Assembly: GCA_903825435.1 (NCBI GenBank)
Contig: CAIKAP010000011.1
Location: 1 to 38,256, forward strand
Length of the DNA stretch: 38,256 bases
DNA from: an uncultured Verrucomicrobiota bacterium
GTDB lineage: Bacteria; Verrucomicrobiota; Verrucomicrobiia; Palsa-1439
Direction: 5' to 3'
Shown here: positions 8,846-16,947 of the stretch, piece after piece
Position numbering within the stretch: position 1 is the stretch's first letter
How the letters are laid out: each line of letters opens with the position of its first letter
Position numbers and translations under genes: made by a program
Notes under the pieces: generated by a model
What the model saw: only the letters and a program-made list of their open reading frames with translations
What the model was told of the DNA's origin: nothing
The model's database searches: none

Positions 8846-9369
8846 GACTTCTTGTCCTCCAATTCCATCCTTCTCAAAAACACCCGGTATGCCATCGCCG
8901 CCGCATACCTCTCGTTACCGGCAAACAGCACGCTCACCTGCATCATAGTCAACTCGGCCACGCGCCGCGCGACGAAACTCGGCGACAACTGCGGGTGATT
9001 GTTGGCCGGAGCGTTGATCGTGCCGCCGAACTGGTCCGGCGTGACGCGCTGTGTGAAGCAAGCCATCTCGAACGTTCCCTCGACGATTATGACGCGCGCC
9101 GGGAAGCTCGCCATGCGTTCCAGTTCCCGCTGAAACCGCTCCCATCCCGTGCTGATGGTCCCCAGGAAGTCATCGAAGCTCTTGCGCTCGATCGCGAACC
9201 GCACGGCCAGAAGATCCCGGCCGCGAACGCGCTCCGTGTCCGATTCGAGGGCGTAGTCCCCGGCCGAGAGACCGGCGACGCGGCAAACCACGTCGCACGG
9301 CTCCCACGCCCAGGGACATTGCTCTCGGCTGTCGATCAGCACGCGGAGCGGTTCGCGGATGTCGCGCAT
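8842..9369 (-). CDS. ERCC4/MUS81-type nuclease domain protein
   Basis: VLIDSREQ...GDYAL...FAIERKSFDDFLGTI...RFQRELERM, the ERCC4 D-(n)-GD-(n)-ERKxxxD pattern; RBS GAGGGACGG. Confidence 0.8.
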   Translation of the reverse strand: MRDIREPLRVLIDSREQCPWAWEPCDVVCRVAGLSAGDYALESDTERVRGRDLLAVRFAIERKSFDDFLGTISTGWERFQRELERMASFPARVIIVEGTFEMACFTQRVTPDQFGGTINAPANNHPQLSPSFVARRVAELTMMQVSVLFAGNERYAAAMAYRVFLRRMELEDKKS

Positions 9370-9383
9370 TAACCGTCCCTCGG

Positions 9384-9917
9384 CTATAGGAACGGGTTTT
9401 TGACTTTGGGTGCGGCGGTAGCAGCCGGCTGCGTCGTGGCAGCGGCGGGGTGACCAGCCGTTGCGGCTGCCGTAGCGGTCGCCGAACCAGCCTGCGCCAT
9501 GATCGCCTTCATGCGTCGCGCCGCCTCGGCCTTGTCGATGGCCTTGGGAGCGGAACTACCTGACCCAAGCCACTTGACGTTGTGATATACCTTCCCCTCT
9601 GCGTTCGGGGCGCTGGCCTCGACATGCGCGACGGTCTCCTTGCCGACGAGTTCGTCAAGACGGCTGAAATCCTGACCGCCCGCGAATCCGATTCCTTCGA
9701 GCGCCTGCATGGTGATCTGCGCCTGGGTTCGGTCGGCCATCTTTCCCTTGCCGTAGTTAGGGGAAAACTCCCCGCGCCACCAGTCGGACTCTCCGTCGGC
9801 ATCCTGCACGCGCAGGCACACGTCGAATCCTCCGGCCGACGCCGCCTGCTCGAACTTGCACTCCGCAAGGCAGGTCTCGACGATCTTTACCTTGATGTCT
9901 CCTACTTTTGTGAACAT
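9384..9917 (-). CDS. Phage replication/recombination-type protein, possibly DUF669/ssDNA-binding-like
   Basis: Start MFTKVGDIKVKIVE at 9917 with RBS GGGAGA; beta-rich core and Ala/Thr-rich tail ending KNPFL. The 10253 start in the ORF track looks too long. Confidence 0.5.
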   Translation of the reverse strand: MFTKVGDIKVKIVETCLAECKFEQAASAGGFDVCLRVQDADGESDWWRGEFSPNYGKGKMADRTQAQITMQALEGIGFAGGQDFSRLDELVGKETVAHVEASAPNAEGKVYHNVKWLGSGSSAPKAIDKAEAARRMKAIMAQAGSATATAAATAGHPAAATTQPAATAAPKVKNPFL

Positions 9918-9967
9918 AGCGTCTCTCCCTCTGTGTGGCGTAGCGCGAGGCGCACGCCGTTGTTGTG

Positions 9968-10282
9968 TTACTTCTCGCGTCCAAAGCGGACGCACGACTT
10001 GCGAACCAGAGCCAATGCCTGCGACCACCCGCACACCAGCCACGGCGCGCCGTCCACGCGCACGTCGTAGCAGTTGAGGCGGGTGGTCCCATAGTAATCC
10101 AGCGTATGCCGCTCGCCGGTCAGCAGATCGGCGACGGTCACCTGCCGCAGCAGCCGTCCGGCCAGCGGCGTGGAAGGTGGCCGCGGAGACAGGCCCGCGT
10201 GTGCGCCCGTCCAACGCGCGCGGATTGCCGCGCGCGCCTGCTCCCTTGTCCACCTGTGCCGCATACTCATGACTTCTTGCAC
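9968..10282 (-). CDS. Hypothetical protein
   Basis: Small ORF in operon context. Confidence 0.5.
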   Translation of the reverse strand: MQEVMSMRHRWTREQARAAIRARWTGAHAGLSPRPPSTPLAGRLLRQVTVADLLTGERHTLDYYGTTRLNCYDVRVDGAPWLVCGWSQALALVRKSCVRFGREK

Positions 10283-10509
10283 GGTAGGTCTAATACGTTG
10301 TTCGCAGGTTCGTCTTTGACAACTTCCCGCGTGATCGTGTGCGGTTTAATGGTCCCGCGCATTTGATCCAGCACCTCGTGCTGAATCATGGCGCACAACC
10401 CCAGAAGTTCGATGGCCGAAAAACCGTCGTTTTTCCGATGGATGTGCATTTTGTTGTTCTCGATGTCATGCTCGACCGAGATGGTGTAGGTTTGCAATTT
10501 CATTGTCAT
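10267..10509 (-). CDS. Hypothetical protein
   Basis: Small ORF MTMKLQTYTISVEHDIENNKMH... Confidence 0.55.
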   Translation of the reverse strand: MTMKLQTYTISVEHDIENNKMHIHRKNDGFSAIELLGLCAMIQHEVLDQMRGTIKPHTITREVVKDEPANNVLDLPCKKS

Positions 10510-10898
10510 TTCTCCGATCTGACCTGCGAACCAGAGGCTTCACGGGACGCGGATACGCTCCCGTGAGCCTTGTCGTTCGCAGCAACATCATCATCGAGTT
10601 CATGCGCCACGACTTTGCACGTCACGATACGTCCGCGCGCGCCGTCCTCGAAAAACACGGCCTGTTGTTTCCGACCACTGACCTTCACCGTGCATGGGCA
10701 CATGATTAGGCAGTTCATTCGCAGGTCCGGCTTGCCTACGATCCCTTCGCGCTCCAAATACCTGGCGCATGGCACCGGCCTGTCGCCTCCGTGACTTGGC
10801 ATCGAAAAGACGACAAGGCGCGAACCCACGGGACTCGTAGTCACGTCCGCTGCGTGAATCGTTCCCCCGCACGCAAATACGATGTTTCCCTTACTCAT
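10506..10898 (-). CDS. Hypothetical protein
   Basis: Start MSKGNIVFACGGTIHAAD at 10898 preceded by AAAGGA; stop overlaps the next ATG. Confidence 0.6.
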   Translation of the reverse strand: MSKGNIVFACGGTIHAADVTTSPVGSRLVVFSMPSHGGDRPVPCARYLEREGIVGKPDLRMNCLIMCPCTVKVSGRKQQAVFFEDGARGRIVTCKVVAHELDDDVAANDKAHGSVSASREASGSQVRSEK

Positions 10899-11641
10899 GG
10901 TGTTCCTTTCGTTGTTCCGTTCGATTGAGACTGCGAACCAAGCGCGGGAGCGGACGCGGGTACGCGCCGCTCTGCTTGGGCGTTGGCCGTACAAGCGATC
11001 CGCACCAGCAGGTCGCGGAACTCATCCGGCGTGTGTATGCGCGGCGTGCTGTTCTGCCCACCACCACGCGCCCAGACTTCCCCGAGCCGCTGCGCCCGCT
11101 TCAGTCCCATCCTCGCCACCACTGCCGGGTCAAGCCGCGCCTCGGTCTTGCCCCATCGCAGTTCCGGCAAATCGGTTCCGACCGCGTACAGGAGCGTCGG
11201 CTTGCGTGCATAGTGGCCGTATTGCCCCTGTTCGACGCAACACGTCCACCCCCATTTGTCTGCGGCAATCCACCCACCCGAGCGCGGTGGGACGGCAAGG
11301 CCAAAGTGTTGCCATGCGTGGCTCCCCCACGGGTGCTCCAGGATGCCGCCCCACAGTCGCACAGCGTCAAGCGCGGCCTCAAAGCATCCGCCGTCGTCGC
11401 CCTTCTTCTTGCGGACTCCGGTTCGCTTCACGGTCAGAGGACACCCAAACCAGAACCGTCCCCACCGCTGGCACGGAGGATGCGCGACCACAGGATGCGG
11501 CCCAGCGTACTTCCTTGCGTCTCTCCGTTCGTCCCACGGGTCAACGTGCGGCAAGTCGAAGTAAGTCCCTCCGGTCTGCACGTAGAGAGCGGAAACACGG
11601 CCAACAAGAGAGTGGAGGCTATTGCCATTCGCTTCGCTCAT
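10895..11641 (-). CDS. Phage protein with a PPC motif (Dcm/methyltransferase-like, uncertain)
   Basis: PVVAHPPCQRWGRFWFG...GGILEHPWGSHAWQHFGL...; no complete methyltransferase motif set recognised. Confidence 0.55.
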   Translation of the reverse strand: MSEANGNSLHSLVGRVSALYVQTGGTYFDLPHVDPWDERRDARKYAGPHPVVAHPPCQRWGRFWFGCPLTVKRTGVRKKKGDDGGCFEAALDAVRLWGGILEHPWGSHAWQHFGLAVPPRSGGWIAADKWGWTCCVEQGQYGHYARKPTLLYAVGTDLPELRWGKTEARLDPAVVARMGLKRAQRLGEVWARGGGQNSTPRIHTPDEFRDLLVRIACTANAQAERRVPASAPALGSQSQSNGTTKGTP

Positions 11642-11662
11642 GTCAAAGCCTCACTCTTGGCG

Positions 11663-12334
11663 TTACGCGAACAGGCATCCCTGTGCCCGCTCGAATATCC
11701 GATAGGTGAGTTCCGCATGGTGCAGGCACGCGGCGGCGATGTGGTCGCGGCCCTCCTGCGTCGCCATGAGTTCGGGGAACTTCTCGTATTCTTCCGGTGC
11801 CCGCGTCTCTCCCAGCAGGGCCATCGCCACGTCGTCCAGGTTGTCGAAGTCGGCCACGCGGTCCGAACCGGCCCACACGGTCATCATGTCGATGTGGCGA
11901 TCGTTCCCGTATCGCTTGGTCCATGTGGTCAGCGGCGGGGCTCCAAAGTGCTTGGGCGAGATTCCCAGCATCATGGCGCGGCGGTAGATGAACGGAAGGT
12001 CGAAGTGCGTGCCGTTGAAGGTGACGAGGCGCGTTTCTGGGTTACTGATCGCGTCGAAAACGAATTGCAACAGTTTGGACTCGTTCGCATCGGTGGCTTC
12101 TGGTAGTACGCACGAAAGGTTGCGTGCATCGCCAACATCGTACACCATCCCAACGCAAACCACACGTCCGGTAATCGGCGACAAACCAGCCTGTGCCAGT
12201 TGCTTAGATTTGGCGGCCTCAACAGCAGCCTTGATTTTGGCGGGGTCAACGAGACGACCCGGCGCCTCCGGTGGCGGCAAGTTGGCGACGCGTGCGGCGT
12301 CTGCCATGGTTTCGATGTCGAGTGCGAGAATCAT
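11663..12334 (-). CDS. DnaQ/PolB-like 3'-5' exonuclease (RNase H-like fold)
   Basis: MILALDIET, VTFNGTHFDLPFIYRRA and a C-terminal HHAELTYRIFER segment fit the DEDD pattern. Confidence 0.7.
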   Translation of the reverse strand: MILALDIETMADAARVANLPPPEAPGRLVDPAKIKAAVEAAKSKQLAQAGLSPITGRVVCVGMVYDVGDARNLSCVLPEATDANESKLLQFVFDAISNPETRLVTFNGTHFDLPFIYRRAMMLGISPKHFGAPPLTTWTKRYGNDRHIDMMTVWAGSDRVADFDNLDDVAMALLGETRAPEEYEKFPELMATQEGRDHIAAACLHHAELTYRIFERAQGCLFA

Positions 12335-12439
12335 TATTTCTATCCTATGCGGCAGACTTGAAATGCGCGGTCTGCCAGCGCCAGGCGGTTCTTTCTCTAT
12401 TAGCGCGAAACCATGTCCTGCGAACCTGCGCTTTGATCT

Positions 12440-13756
12440 TTACGAGACCTTCCCGTTTTCCACAACGAACACGCCAACACCGTCGGGAGTCTTTGCGGGC
12501 TTCTCTCCTACGACCGTCGCGAGAATCGTTTTCTCTTCTGCCGTGGCGCGCTCGATCAGTCCGAAGATGGACTTTCCTAGGGATTCACCGCGGTCGATCA
12601 GCGACAGACCGAATCCTTCGGGGTATAGGGCCGACAACGCATCCGACAGGCGCATGACCTGCGACGTCGACAACATCCCGGCGTCGGTTCCCTCGTACTC
12701 GAATCCGACATCTTTGAACTCCAGCCCAGGAACGCCAGACTTGGACCCAACTTCTGCCAGCTTGGACACCTTGGCGGCCTTCAACTCTTTCTGGCGCGTC
12801 TCGACTGCCGACAGTTCTTCCCTCTTGGCGTCGCGGTGTTCTGCGCGCTTCTTGTTCGCCGCGTGCTGCTCATGGCGAACCCGCAGCGCGGCGACTTCCG
12901 ACAACTTTGATTCCAGCGCAGAAGTATCTGGAGGAGTCGGCATTGGCTCGGTATGGCGCTCTGCGTTTTCTGGATCGCTCAGCCACGCGTCTCCGTGCTC
13001 GATCTTCCCCTTAACATCGACAAGCTGCTGTTCGAGCTTGGACGCCTCGACAACCCACTGGTCGAGCATGGTTTTTCCGCGTTGACGTTGCGCGTTGTGG
13101 TCAAGCGCCGCCTGGTTGAGCTTCTGAACCAGCGTCACGGAATCGGCGTATACGTTACGCGCAGCCTGTAGTTCGGCTGTGACGGAGGCAACGTTAGGAA
13201 CCGGGTCAGGCTCCGACAAGTCGATCTCTCCGAACCCAGTCAACACAGCCCGCAACTCCTTGGCCTTGCTCTCAAGCGCCGTCAATTCGGAGTCCAGCGC
13301 AGGATCTTCCGCGCCGAACAACTCTGCCATGAACTTGCGGCGCTCGGTATCCCCCATGTCGGCGAAGTACGATTGCTTCAACTGGAACGGATTCAGCAGC
13401 GCCTTTACGGCGTCAGCGACCCTGCCCTTGATCTTCGCTCCGCCGCGAACGAACTCCTGCTCGCGGGCCTTGAGCGTTCCGCCCTTTGCCGATTTGTACC
13501 AAGATCGCGAAGCCCAGCCAGCAACGCCGTTCTCGGTGAAGTCCAGGCGAGCAAGCGCCTCGTCGCACCCGTGACGGATGATGTCGTCGGGGAACGCGCC
13601 GCCCATCGCCCAGCGCACGGCGTTTAGCAGAGTCGTTTTTCCTTGTCGCACTTCGCCGTAGAATATGACCAGTGGCTTTCCGGCAAGGTCAATTTCGGCG
13701 TCGGCGATAGGACCGAGGTTGCGAACCGTCAGTTTTGTTACACGGATCGTGCTCAC
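12440..13756 (-). CDS. SbcC/RecF-like AAA ATPase
   Basis: N-terminal IRVTKLTVRNLGPIADAEIDLAGKPLVIFYGEVRQGKTTLLNAV, central coiled coil, C-terminal STSQVMRLSDALSA...SLIDRGESL. Confidence 0.75.
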   Translation of the reverse strand: MSTIRVTKLTVRNLGPIADAEIDLAGKPLVIFYGEVRQGKTTLLNAVRWAMGGAFPDDIIRHGCDEALARLDFTENGVAGWASRSWYKSAKGGTLKAREQEFVRGGAKIKGRVADAVKALLNPFQLKQSYFADMGDTERRKFMAELFGAEDPALDSELTALESKAKELRAVLTGFGEIDLSEPDPVPNVASVTAELQAARNVYADSVTLVQKLNQAALDHNAQRQRGKTMLDQWVVEASKLEQQLVDVKGKIEHGDAWLSDPENAERHTEPMPTPPDTSALESKLSEVAALRVRHEQHAANKKRAEHRDAKREELSAVETRQKELKAAKVSKLAEVGSKSGVPGLEFKDVGFEYEGTDAGMLSTSQVMRLSDALSALYPEGFGLSLIDRGESLGKSIFGLIERATAEEKTILATVVGEKPAKTPDGVGVFVVENGKVS

Positions 13757-14541
13757 GCCTTACCTTCTTTCTGGAGCCGCGCTTCGACGACGGCGGAGAT
13801 GGCCTTGCGGTGATCTTCGGTAATGCACGGGTCGTCCCATGCGTTCTTGAGGTCTTCGTTTGTCAGTGTCTCGAAGTTGACGTTCAGCGCCGGGTGCTTA
13901 GTGAAGTCTGGAATAACCTCCGGCTCCAACACCACGCTCGCCGCACGCTCAGTCGCCTCCGCAACCGGAATCGGACGCACCACGCGCGCGTTGTCAGGAC
14001 CGTGGAAGTCCTCAACCTCTTCAGGGGTGTAGATTCCAGCGACGATCTCAGGACACAGGATTCGCACCGTGCGACTGACCATGCGCGCCCACAACATGTT
14101 TTCGGCGCGGTGCAGCCAGTTGTGTTTAAGGGTCTTGCCGTCTTTGTCGAAGCAGTCCCCGCTGCGCTCTGCGTCTTCCATGGTGTACGCGCCAGAAAAC
14201 TTCTGGCCCTCGAACTCAAAGTCTGCCGCCGCGCGCGTGACGCTGTTCTCGGCGATTACGTACTTGCCCCCGCGTTTGCGAAACTCCGCCAACATGGCGT
14301 CGGATCGCATGGATGGGCGACCGTTGATGATGTGATATGTGCGTGCGAATTCCAGAAGCGAAATGTTCTGGCTGTGACAAGTCATCGCGATCACGAGTCC
14401 GGCGCCAGCGTTGGTGATGCCGAACATTCCAGACTGCGCGATTGCGGTTCCAACCGCCTGCATGTCTGCGATTGTCGCAATCGGCATCGGCGTGTTCTTG
14501 CGCAGCACGACGGATGCTGTTTCTTTTTGTTCTGCTTTCAT
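13753..14541 (-). CDS. recT: RecT-family ssDNA annealing protein
   Basis: LEFARTYHIINGRPSMRSDAMLAEFRKRGG...AGAYTMEDAERSG...WLHRAENMLWARMVSRTVRILCPEIVAGIYTPEE fits RecT-type recombinases. Confidence 0.75.
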   Translation of the reverse strand: MKAEQKETASVVLRKNTPMPIATIADMQAVGTAIAQSGMFGITNAGAGLVIAMTCHSQNISLLEFARTYHIINGRPSMRSDAMLAEFRKRGGKYVIAENSVTRAAADFEFEGQKFSGAYTMEDAERSGDCFDKDGKTLKHNWLHRAENMLWARMVSRTVRILCPEIVAGIYTPEEVEDFHGPDNARVVRPIPVAEATERAASVVLEPEVIPDFTKHPALNVNFETLTNEDLKNAWDDPCITEDHRKAISAVVEARLQKEGKA

Positions 14542-14586
14542 GTTCTTCCCCTTATGGGTTGGTTGGTTTGTTACAAAACAGAAATC

Positions 14587-14796
14587 TCAGTCCCGCACTT
14601 CAACCGTTTTCAGATCTACCTTGTTGGCTATCGCGATCCCGTGTCGCCCCTCGAACTGCACCAACACTTTCCCGCATCCGAGGTCGCGAAGCGTCTTATC
14701 AACGCGGCGGCCCGTGACCTGTGACACGGTTCGGCTCACGGGTGTATTCATCTCGTTCGCCATGGACTCGAAGTCGGTGAATTTGATTCCATTCAC
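14587..14796 (-). CDS. Hypothetical small protein
   Basis: GTG start after RBS-like GAGG; 69 aa. Confidence 0.5.
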   Translation of the reverse strand: MNGIKFTDFESMANEMNTPVSRTVSQVTGRRVDKTLRDLGCGKVLVQFEGRHGIAIANKVDLKTVEVRD

Positions 14797-14798
14797 GT

Positions 14799-14903
14799 CT
14801 ATACCTCAAAAGAACCCGCACCAGCCAACACGCCGGACCCGCAAGGACGGCGCGATAGGCGCGCCGAAAAGCGAACATGTTGGACTGGTGCGGAGAGTTG
14901 CAT
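14799..14903 (-). CDS. Candidate 34-aa leader peptide/small protein
   Basis: ATG at 14903 with RBS AAGGA; MQLSAPVQHVRFSARLSRRPCGSGVLAGAGSFEV, stop 2 nt before the downstream GTG; below the ORF-track length cutoff. Confidence 0.4.
   Translation of the reverse strand: MQLSAPVQHVRFSARLSRRPCGSGVLAGAGSFEV
14816..14893. repeat. Imperfect inverted repeat CCGCACCAGCCAACA ... TGTTGGACTGGTGCGG with inner hairpin CGGCGCG-ATAGG-CGCGCCG (14848-14866)
   Basis: 15 paired bases with one bulged base, plus a 7-bp inner stem, read directly. Confidence 0.85.
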
Positions 14904-14963
14904 TTGTATCCTTGCTTTTGTCGGCGGGGTCAGCGCCGGACGGATTGCCCGTCACGGTTCGAG

Positions 14964-14992
14964 AGTATTTCAGGTTTTTGGTTTGGCGTCAA
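14964..14992 (-). promoter_or_regulatory. Candidate sigma70-like promoter TTGACG-N17-AATACT
   Basis: Minus-strand reading in the gap between the GIY-YIG gene and the recT operon. Confidence 0.5.
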
Positions 14993-15050
14993 CTGGAATT
15001 TTCGGAAAAGTTTCAAGCGCCTGACGCAGGTCTTGCATGGAGGCTATTCG

Positions 15051-15686
15051 TCACTCCGCTTTTCCCTTCTGTGTGCGTGCGATTGCTTGCCTTCGGGACT
15101 GCGCCGCTGACATTCTTGCAACCGCATCTCGGCTGCGTTTCTTGCCTTTGTGTGCGCGTCCAATTCTCTCTCTGTGTTCTTGAGACAACATCGTGCCGGT
15201 CTTTGCGCGAGCGATGCTCGCCCTGTGCCGATCCGAAAGAGGTCGTCCAGTCTGCAACGCCGCAATCTTCTTGCGTGTCTCAAGGGACCTTCTCTTTTCG
15301 GCCTGACCCCCATAATCCAAGTTGTACCCATGTCGGCGGTCGGCAGATTGGAAGTGCCATATCCAGTATCTTTCGTTGGCATCCATGTCGCTGGCGTTAA
15401 CAGGGTCTAAGACCCCAAACCTGAAGGAAGATTCTCCGTACAGATTGAAGGCGGCCTGCAAATGCGGGTTGTGATGCGTGTTTGTCCGCAACATGCAGAG
15501 ATGTGCGCGCTTGCGTTTCGGAAGGTCGGTGCTTTGCCCGATGTAGATTTTCGGACTTGGCGCAAACTGGATGTAGTAAATGCCGGATGCAGAAGAAGCC
15601 GCACCGCCAGTTTGCACGGGTGGACAGACTTCGCCTTGCGGCTGATCGGAATACCCACTGGCGGGCGGCAAGTTGTGCGTGTTCAT
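15051..15686 (-). CDS. Second free-standing GIY-YIG homing endonuclease
   Basis: GIYYIQFAPSPKIYIGQSTDLPKRKRAH, HGYNLDYGG, basic NUMOD-like tail; start MNTHNLPPAS at 15686 with RBS GAAAGGA. Confidence 0.8.
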   Translation of the reverse strand: MNTHNLPPASGYSDQPQGEVCPPVQTGGAASSASGIYYIQFAPSPKIYIGQSTDLPKRKRAHLCMLRTNTHHNPHLQAAFNLYGESSFRFGVLDPVNASDMDANERYWIWHFQSADRRHGYNLDYGGQAEKRRSLETRKKIAALQTGRPLSDRHRASIARAKTGTMLSQEHRERIGRAHKGKKRSRDAVARMSAAQSRRQAIARTQKGKAE

Positions 15687-15760
15687 GTCGTCTGTCCTTT
15701 CTCCCGGTGCAAGCGGGTGTTGATGTTCAACGCGATTACCAAGCACAACTCACACGGATG

Positions 15761-16051
15761 TCAACTCTCTTTTGCGCTCCGTTCCTCAAGCCTCATGTTC
15801 GTGTTGGCAGGTGCGCGAACGTGGTCCGTCATCGTCAGCCTGCCGCCGCAGTACGGGCAATACGCGAAGTTGTGCGCCATGCCGTCCTCGTCAAAGTCCT
15901 GCTGGCGCGGCCTCTTCACGCGGAAGTCACCGCACTTGACGTAGTACCCCCCGTCTCCGTCGCGCTTCCACTCGCACGCCTTTGCGCTCAACGTCATTGG
16001 CGTTTCCGATCCGTCGTCTTCGATCCTCGCAATGTTCGGTGTGTATGCCAT
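15761..16051 (-). CDS. Hypothetical zinc-finger protein
   Basis: CPYCGGRL motif; small ORF in operon. Confidence 0.6.
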   Translation of the reverse strand: MAYTPNIARIEDDGSETPMTLSAKACEWKRDGDGGYYVKCGDFRVKRPRQQDFDEDGMAHNFAYCPYCGGRLTMTDHVRAPANTNMRLEERSAKES

Positions 16052-16054
16052 CGG

Positions 16055-16291
16055 TCATTCTCCTTTCGATTCGGAACTGCCAACCAAGCGGTCCAGATTA
16101 CCGCCGGAAGCCGGCGAAATCTGACCGCCAGCGTTGGAACTACCCACAAACGGCTTGAGCGCCTTCATGGCCTCTTCCACCGTCGCGGCGTCGAGTTCCG
16201 TGATGATCTCGTTCTTGCCCCATCCGGTCTTGCGCTCGATGCGCTGCTTGAAGTTGTCGCGGATGGCCTGCACCAATTCGTCAACGGTCAT
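16055..16291 (-). CDS. Hypothetical small protein
   Basis: MTVDELVQAIRDNFKQRIERK...; strong RBS AGGAGG. Confidence 0.6.
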   Translation of the reverse strand: MTVDELVQAIRDNFKQRIERKTGWGKNEIITELDAATVEEAMKALKPFVGSSNAGGQISPASGGNLDRLVGSSESKGE

Positions 16292-16596
16292 GGGTTTCCT
16301 CCTGAGTTCCAACGCCCCGGCTGGATGCTACGGCTACGCCGCGCCTCAGCCGGGGCGTTCGCAACACAACTTGGACAGTCTTCTTTCTCTGGCTCCTCCT
16401 GGCATTCGGTGTTCGGTCGGATACCGGCGTCGATGTACACGAACCCCTTGCCGTTGCACGTCTTGCACGTCTTTCCGTTACCGCATTCTTGGGCGTCGTC
16501 GGCAAGTTCCGCCATCGACTGTTCCAAACACCGACGTTGCTCTGGGCCATCGAATGTTTCTAGCAGGGTGTTTATCTTGACCTGTTTGCGATCCAT
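16288..16596 (-). CDS. Hypothetical small zinc-binding protein
   Basis: MDRKQVKINTLLETFDG...CGNGKTCKTCNGKGFVY (DnaJ-like CxxCxGxG). Confidence 0.55.
   Translation of the reverse strand: MDRKQVKINTLLETFDGPEQRRCLEQSMAELADDAQECGNGKTCKTCNGKGFVYIDAGIRPNTECQEEPEKEDCPSCVANAPAEARRSRSIQPGRWNSGGNP
16311..16359. repeat. Perfect 13-bp inverted repeat AACGCCCCGGCTG ... CAGCCGGGGCGTT
   Basis: Direct reading; 23-nt loop. Confidence 0.95.
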
Positions 16597-16598
16597 GG

Positions 16599-16832
16599 TC
16601 ACGTCCCGGCCCTCCGCTCGTTGCGCCCGTTGCTCGCGTGAGACTTGGGCAGCATGTTGCGGCGGCGCTTTGCAGCCATCGTGCGCTGGCACTCGGTCTG
16701 TTGCGAACGCCTCTTTGCTCGGGCGCGTTCCAGGTTCTTGACTGCCGCGTCACGCTTGTCCTGCGATTTTGACTTGCCGCCCGTGCTGCCATGCGCGGCG
16801 AAGAAGTTGCGAACGTCATTTGCGAGTTTCAC
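16599..16832 (-). CDS. Hypothetical basic small protein
   Basis: GTG start VKLANDVRNFFAAHGSTGGKSKSQDKRDAAVKNLERARAKRRSQ, RBS AAAGGG. Confidence 0.5.
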   Translation of the reverse strand: MKLANDVRNFFAAHGSTGGKSKSQDKRDAAVKNLERARAKRRSQQTECQRTMAAKRRRNMLPKSHASNGRNERRAGT

Positions 16833-16861
16833 ATCTGCCCTTTCTTGGCTTGAATGGCAGC

Positions 16862-16890
16862 ACTGTACCAAGGGCCTTGGAAGAAGTAAA
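16862..16890 (-). promoter_or_regulatory. Candidate promoter TTTACT-N17-TACAGT with palindrome CCAAGG-C-CCTTGG in the spacer
   Basis: Direct minus-strand reading, just downstream of the terminator and just upstream of the first left-module gene. Confidence 0.5.
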
Positions 16891-16907
16891 CAGCATATTT
16901 CACGGCA

Positions 16908-16947
16908 CGAAAAAGCCCCCGATCCGCCTGTTACCGCGATTCGGGGG
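16908..16947 (-). terminator. Rho-independent terminator
   Basis: Minus strand CCCCCGA...TCGGGGG stem followed by CTTTTT. Confidence 0.75.

Noticed and set aside
9918-10253. N-terminal extension of the 9384 ORF
   Set aside because: Overlaps the 9968 gene; internal ATG at 9917 has a proper RBS and sensible protein start.
10925-12106. 393-aa plus-strand ORF
   Set aside because: Antisense to the PPC-motif and DnaQ-like genes; no recognisable motifs.
13735-14724. 329-aa plus-strand ORF
   Set aside because: Antisense to the RecT-like gene.
15482-16741. 419-aa plus-strand ORF
   Set aside because: Antisense across several small minus-strand genes with good RBSs.
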